From: Gammaproteobacteria bacterium
Lineage (GTDB): Bacteria; Pseudomonadota; Gammaproteobacteria; Pseudomonadales; Azotimanducaceae
DNA length: 61,859 bases
NCBI GenBank assembly: GCA_028821125.1
Contig: JAPPHD010000069.1
Location: forward strand, 1 to 61,859
Reading direction: 5' to 3'
Both the position numbers and the translations under genes were made by a program. Position 1 is the stretch's first letter. Each line of letters starts with the position of its first letter. The notes beneath the pieces were generated by a model. It was not told the DNA's origin and did not search any database. It saw only the letters and a list, made by a program, of their open reading frames with translations. This document shows positions 58,199 through 61,859 of this stretch, piece by piece.

Positions 58199-59737
58199 TC
58201 AGGCCTTCAAAAGCGCCCTGAAGCGCGTATGCGCATAGCGACGGGCGGGGTTGCCGCCCACCTGGTGAAACGACAGGAGCGCCATGCGCCCCCACACACC
58301 CGAGAAGTAGTCTTCGGGTAATCCCGAAGGAGCGAACAGGTTGTCGTGAATCGCCGCATAGGTGAGTGTGGGCGCCGCCTTGCTCGCCGGACCGGCGTAG
58401 AGCTTGAGCACCCGTTCCTGTTCCTCGCTGGACGGCAGGAAATGCGAGGTCACCTCAAGTTCGTCGGCGCCTTTGCCGGCGCGCACCTCAAGCCGTGACT
58501 CGAAGGCCTCGTAGTCGCCCGCGTAGTGGTTCATGGGCAGGGTGGTCGCGGTTCTGGAGAAAGGCGGCCGCACGGTCAGCCCGAGGTGCTCCCGCAACAC
58601 GGTGTTGACCAGCTTGTCGTGCATTGGGCTCGAACCCGGCCCCGTGCCGAAACTCGCGATCGCCAGGTCGTACTCCGGAAATACGGTCAGCCCGGCCGTG
58701 CCTCCCGGCGACCCGCCGCCGTGCCACCAGGCGGTGGTTCCGCCGATGGGCGGCAGGAACCAGCCGAGGCCCACGGGCGGCGCATTGGGTGTCTTCAGAT
58801 CGAAGGTGGGGGTGCGCATCGCGCGGCAGAGTTCGGCGGAGAGCAGGCGCTTGCCGTTGGGCGCCACGCCATCGGCCAGGTGCGTGCGCCCAAACGCAAT
58901 CAGGTCGCCGACGGTGACGATCGGCGTCGCCCCGGCCGGAGCCGCCGATACCGGCAGCATGAACAGGCTCGCGGCCTGCATCCCGCCCCCGGCCCCGGGA
59001 TAGGCGCCGAGCGCCGTGCGGTGCAGGATCGCCTGGGTGGCCGACGTGACGGAACGGTCCATGCCGATGGGCGCGAAGATCTCCTCCTCGAGCGTGCGGT
59101 TGAAACTCTTTCCGGAAAGGGTCTCGATGATGCGCCCGGCAATGGTGAAGCCCGGATTCGTGTAGTGCAGCAACTCGTCGGGGGCAAAGAGCGTACCGGC
59201 CCGGGCAAGCGCATCGATGTAGGATTGCACCGCGTTCGGGCCGAATTCACGGGCCGGCATGAGCGTGTCCGCATCGATGCCGTTGGTGTGGTTGACGAGC
59301 TGCTTCACCCGGATGCGCTCCGCGGCCCCCGGCTCGGCAAGCTTGAGGTCGGGCAGATAGCGGGCAACCGGCGCCTCGAGATCGATCCGTCCGGCTTCCA
59401 CGTATTTCAGCAGCAGGGTCGTGGTCAGCACCTTGGTGATGGAACCGGGCAGCCAGGCCGTATCCGTGGTCATGGGATCGCCAGTGTTGAGATTGCGCAC
59501 GCCGTGCGCGTACATCCACTCCGACCCATCCTGGTAGATCCCGGCCACATAGCCCGGCGAGCCGAGTTGCCCGGCAAGCTCGGGAATCAGGCCGGAAAGC
59601 CGTTCACCGATGCCCGAGAGAGACGAACTCCCCGCTTGCCGGGCACCCGCAACAGCGGGCCGGCCTGGCAGCGCAATGACAGGTGCGGCGGCCAGCGTGG
59701 CCGCACCGGCAACGAACTGTCGACGTCGCATGCACAT
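58199..59737 (-). CDS. Tat-exported serine hydrolase (class C beta-lactamase/esterase fold)
   Basis: The 512-residue precursor opens MCMRRRQFVAGAATLAAAP, a Tat-type signal; a second ATG stands at 59731. The beta-lactamase-fold motifs are SITK (Ser99, Lys102), HYTNPGF (Tyr-x-Asn) and WWHGGGSPGG in place of KTG. This pattern is usual for esterases and D-aminopeptidases of the AmpC-like family rather than true beta-lactamases. The C-terminal 130 residues form a separate beta-rich domain. Substrate unknown. Confidence 0.88.
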   Translation of the reverse strand: MCMRRRQFVAGAATLAAAPVIALPGRPAVAGARQAGSSSLSGIGERLSGLIPELAGQLGSPGYVAGIYQDGSEWMYAHGVRNLNTGDPMTTDTAWLPGSITKVLTTTLLLKYVEAGRIDLEAPVARYLPDLKLAEPGAAERIRVKQLVNHTNGIDADTLMPAREFGPNAVQSYIDALARAGTLFAPDELLHYTNPGFTIAGRIIETLSGKSFNRTLEEEIFAPIGMDRSVTSATQAILHRTALGAYPGAGGGMQAASLFMLPVSAAPAGATPIVTVGDLIAFGRTHLADGVAPNGKRLLSAELCRAMRTPTFDLKTPNAPPVGLGWFLPPIGGTTAWWHGGGSPGGTAGLTVFPEYDLAIASFGTGPGSSPMHDKLVNTVLREHLGLTVRPPFSRTATTLPMNHYAGDYEAFESRLEVRAGKGADELEVTSHFLPSSEEQERVLKLYAGPASKAAPTLTYAAIHDNLFAPSGLPEDYFSGVWGRMALLSFHQVGGNPARRYAHTRFRALLKA

Positions 59738-59843
59738 TTCCCTGCAAGATACCGTCTCAGGAGACGCAGACAGCCGGCATCGACCTTAATCCGCGTGTTC
59801 AACCGGCTTGACGCCGGCAGAGGAAGGTCGTGGTCAGATCACT

Positions 59844-60236
59844 TCAGATCCCTACGGGCCAGTGCTCCACCAACACTTCCCGCATCGGAAAATCATCGAC
59901 ATTCGCGGTAGCAAGCGTGGCTCCGACGCCTTCCGCCGCGGCAGCAATCAAGCAATCAGCCTGGTGCAGCGTGACCCCCTGCCCGGCATAGGTCCTGCGC
60001 CAGATTCCCGCTTGCATGCCCTGCGCGACACCTAGCGGAGCCAGCCGCAATCCGTTGAACAGGCGACGGGCAGCGCCCTCTTCACCGGGCCGCAGACCTC
60101 GCCAGATCTCCTCCACCGAAATTGCACAGACCCATGGTTCCACCCCGCGTCGACGCAACCCGGTCAGGCGCGACGCGGCAGGACGGCCCCGCAGCGCGTC
60201 GATCAACACCGTCGAATCGAGCAGCAACCGGGCCAT
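59844..60236 (-). CDS. PIN-domain ribonuclease toxin (VapC-like)
   Basis: A 130-residue protein with RLLLDSTVLIDALRG, SVEEIWRGL, QADCLIAAAAEG and ATANVDDF, a complete PIN active site. ATG start 3 bp after the antitoxin stop. With the gene at 60240-60479 it forms a toxin-antitoxin module on the minus strand. Confidence 0.9.
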   Translation of the reverse strand: MARLLLDSTVLIDALRGRPAASRLTGLRRRGVEPWVCAISVEEIWRGLRPGEEGAARRLFNGLRLAPLGVAQGMQAGIWRRTYAGQGVTLHQADCLIAAAAEGVGATLATANVDDFPMREVLVEHWPVGI

Positions 60237-60239
60237 CGG

Positions 60240-60479
60240 TCAACCGGACCGGCGGTCGTCGCGATGCCGCTGACGCCTCACCCACTCCGCCGGGTCTTCA
60301 TCCCATTCGTGACCGGTGTCCGGGATACCGCCCACCGCCGCTGCGATGTCGTCCCAACGCCGTTCATCGTCAAGGCCTCGCCGTATGAGTTCACAGATGA
60401 AGGCGCTGCGCCTGCGGTTGCCTGCGCGTTGATCGAGTTCCACCACCAGGGCATCCGGCAATGCTATGTGTATTCTCAT
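60240..60479 (-). CDS. RHH antitoxin (VapB-like)
   Basis: A 79-residue protein starting MRIHIALPDALVVELDQRAG with a ribbon-helix-helix N terminus (RRSAFICELIRRGL) and an acidic tail that would bind the toxin (DEDPAEWV). First gene of the pair. Confidence 0.88.
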   Translation of the reverse strand: MRIHIALPDALVVELDQRAGNRRRSAFICELIRRGLDDERRWDDIAAAVGGIPDTGHEWDEDPAEWVRRQRHRDDRRSG

Positions 60480-60672
60480 GGGCCAAGGTTAACACACACC
60501 CGCCACAGTCTGAACGCACAGGCAAAGCGATGAACCGCGAACACCAGCGCTATCCGGTCCGCAGAGACGAATCGACCTTTTCTCGATGATGGACTCCGGA
60601 GTGGCGGCGGACGTTTACCGCGTGACATCATTCCGCAATTCCGTCCGCACCGGACGTAATCGAGGACAGGCA

Positions 60673-61060
60673 ATGGGGATGCTGGTGGACGGCGAATGGG
60701 TGCAGGACTCTTTCGACACCCGTACACGCAAGGGGGCTTTCGTGCGCACCGACTCCCGGTTCCGCAACTGGGTTACGCCGGACGGTGCGCCGGGGCCGAC
60801 CGCCGCCGGCGGGTCGCCGGGCGTTCGCCGCAAGCTCATGGCGCGCGCCTGACTCGGTCGGGCTACGCCATCGTTCGTTCGGCGATGGGTCAATGCGGAA
60901 AATGAACCTGGGCTTCTACTGAACTAATGCGGGAAACAACACCCGCCGGCTCCATTCGATGCCCGGCGTTGCGGATACCGTGTTTCTCGACCACATCAAG
61001 CGGCACTACTACGGCAGTCACGCCATCATCAATCCCACCCGGGTCGTGCCGGCGGGGCCG
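60673..61060 (+). pseudogene. Glutathionyl-hydroquinone reductase: N- and C-terminal ends only
   Basis: From ATG 60673 the frame reads MLVDGEWVQDSFDTRTRKG, FVRTDSRFRNWVTPDGAPGP, which is the start of a glutathionyl-hydroquinone reductase (about 310-330 residues). It diverges after GGSPGV near 60820. At about 60958 another stretch reads PGVADTVFLDHIKRHYYGSH and INPTRVVPAGP, which is the end of the same family. The catalytic middle is gone, so this is an internally deleted gene. The bases upstream (60480-60672) contain no recognisable gene. Confidence 0.8.
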
Positions 61061-61194
61061 ACCCGGAACTCGATGGTGCCGTCGAGCACGACGAAGGTTT
61101 CAAAGGTGTTGTCGTGGGCGTGCCGGCAGGGCCCCTGCCCAGGCGGCATGATCGAGACGTTCATGGTGGTGCCCGCGGCGCCGTAGATCGCTGC
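61060..61194 (-). pseudogene. Cupin-domain fragment
   Basis: The minus strand reads GAAGTTMNVSIMPPGQGPCR, HAHDNTFETFVVLDGTIEFR. This is one cupin barrel half with metal-binding His residues (HxH-type) and the GTIEFR strand. It begins next to a transposase piece and ends exactly where the reductase remnant ends. Both neighbours are broken, so I call it a remnant. Confidence 0.65.
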
Positions 61195-61204
61195 GGTCTG
61201 ACGA

Positions 61205-61563
61205 CCGGGGCGGTCACCCTCATCGGGCGCTTCGGTTCCGCGCTGAACCTCAACATCCACTTCCACATGCTCTTTCTCGACGGGGCCTCCTCGTGCGCGA
61301 CCCCGCCCGCGACTACCTCGACGTCGAGCCCGGCGAGCCGTTCGATCAGCTCATCGGTGCGTCCATCCACTACCGCATTGCCATCGGCCCCAATGCCGGC
61401 CGCCAGGCACTGACCTTGCGCACCGTCCCGGCGCTGCCGGAAACCGTCGCTTCAACCCTGCTCGCCAAACAGCCGGGGTTCTCCCTGCACGCGGCCACTT
61501 GCTGCGAGGCCAACCAACGGGACAAGCTCGAAAAACTCTGTCGTTACATCCATTGCTACGGTT
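61205..61563 (+). mobile_element. IS91-type (HUH/Y2) transposase remnant
   Basis: One frame reads GRFGSALNLNIHFHMLFLDG, with the HFH metal-binding strand of IS91/IS801 transposases. A second frame (from about 61300) continues with HYRIAIGPNAGRQALTLRT, QPGFSLHAATCCEANQRDKL and EKLCRYI. The frame change, the loss of both ends and the absence of the catalytic Tyr region show a decayed element. IS91 elements move by rolling-circle and often capture neighbours, which may explain the debris to the left. Confidence 0.7.
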
Positions 61564-61569
61564 GGAGTA

Positions 61570-61590
61570 TGTACGCATTTAATGCGTACA
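61570..61590. promoter_or_regulatory. 21-bp near-perfect palindrome upstream of the TacA-type gene
   Basis: Arms TGTACGCAT (61570-61578) and ATGCGTACA (61582-61590) flank 3 bases. With the TGTACA motifs at 61613-61618 and 61628-61633 it forms a cluster of TGTAC-type sites in front of the antitoxin, as expected for an autoregulated toxin-antitoxin promoter. Confidence 0.65.
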
Positions 61591-61611
61591 CATTAATTCT
61601 GCCGGGTATCA

Positions 61612-61634
61612 ATGTACAATTTGAAAGTGTACAT
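61612..61634. promoter_or_regulatory. Paired TGTACA operator half-sites
   Basis: ATGTACA (61612-61618) and TGTACAT (61628-61634) face each other around 9 bases. TACAAT at 61615-61620 could serve as a -10 box, so a bound antitoxin would cover the promoter. Confidence 0.5.
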
Positions 61635-61654
61635 GGTGAAGGAAGGAGCCCCTG

Positions 61655-61859
61655 ATGCCTCGATTACCCGTAGAAAACAACGAACGCATGTCGCTTCGCA
61701 TCGCCGCGGAGGAGAAATCCTTGTTGGTTCGTGGGGCAGCGCTGCAGCACATTAGTCTGACGAAGTTCGTCATCCGCAGTGCTGTGGCCAATGCCAAGGA
61801 AGTGATCGAACTCAGCGAGCGCTTGGAACTATCGGAGCGAGATAGCCTGCAGGTGATGG
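61655..61859 (+). CDS. TacA-type (DUF1778) antitoxin, cut by the window end
   Basis: From ATG 61655 (GAAGGAAGGAG upstream) the frame reads RMSLRIAAEEKSLLVRGAAL and SLTKFVIRSAVANAKEVIE, typical of DUF1778 antitoxins of GNAT-toxin pairs (TacAT). The first 68 residues of about 90 are present; the gene leaves the window. A GNAT acetyltransferase toxin should follow. Confidence 0.82.
   Translation, partial: MPRLPVENNERMSLRIAAEEKSLLVRGAALQHISLTKFVIRSAVANAKEVIELSERLELSERDSLQVM

Noticed and set aside
58199-59737. True class C beta-lactamase
   Set aside because: SxxK and YxN are present, but the third motif is HGG rather than KTG and there is an extra C-terminal domain, typical of esterase/peptidase relatives.
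1-61859. CRISPR array, tRNA, rRNA, prophage or integron
   Set aside because: No regularly spaced repeats, cloverleaf sequences, rRNA motifs, capsid/terminase genes or integrase were seen.

Overview
The window looks like GC-rich chromosomal DNA of a Gram-negative bacterium. Two TonB-dependent receptors, a TRAP transporter, Sec, Tat and lipoprotein signal peptides and the overall protein style point to a proteobacterium, most likely an uncultured gammaproteobacterium of marine or host-associated life. That placement is inference: there is no rRNA, tRNA or other marker gene here, and I see no CRISPR array or phage module.

Layout. 0-9 kb: an alpha/beta hydrolase fused to a cyclophilin, an S9 peptidase, an Eis-like acetyltransferase, an AbrB/PIN toxin-antitoxin pair and an exported CocE/NonD hydrolase. 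9-16 kb: a GntR/FCD regulator divergent from a TonB-dependent receptor, with matching palindromes in front of both genes, then a tripartite TRAP transporter (dctPQM). 15.6-24.4 kb: a Tat-exported PLP fold-III protein and a minus-strand operon with an alpha-L-iduronidase-like GH39 enzyme, two CehA/McbA-type PHP metallohydrolases and an amidohydrolase. 24.7-36.5 kb: a long plus-strand gene row in which several junctions are one- or four-base stop/start overlaps: TonB receptor, lipoprotein amidohydrolase, AraC regulator, MDR reductase, hotdog thioesterase, acyl-CoA ligase, second lipoprotein amidohydrolase, a tiny repeat-peptide ORF, an Nramp-like transporter and a small membrane protein. 36.7-46.4 kb: four more amidohydrolases, a haloalkane dehalogenase and an FAD monooxygenase. 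46.6-62 kb: small membrane protein, sterol-desaturase-type hydroxylase, several toxin-antitoxin pairs, a deleted gamma-glutamyltransferase, a DPP-IV-like peptidase fused to a cyclophilin, an AAA/DUF4143 ATPase, an MFS transporter, an SDR protein, an exported serine hydrolase and a patchwork of gene remnants ending in a broken IS91-type transposase.

Three themes stand out. (1) Seven amidohydrolases of the prolidase/imidazolonepropionase-like group (COG1228 type) lie within about 23.4 kb. Six carry export signals, and the set sits with TonB receptors, suggesting outer-membrane uptake and periplasmic hydrolysis of amide or cyclic compounds, with CoA activation of the released acids. (2) Two unrelated serine hydrolases each carry a C-terminal cyclophilin domain, and a third cyclophilin end survives as a remnant. 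(3) Gaps between intact genes hold recognisable debris (acyl-CoA synthetase, acyl-CoA dehydrogenase, GST, glutathionyl-hydroquinone reductase, cupin, class-I amidotransferase, GGT, transposase). Together with four complete toxin-antitoxin pairs and part of a fifth, this fits a genome undergoing gene decay and rearrangement.
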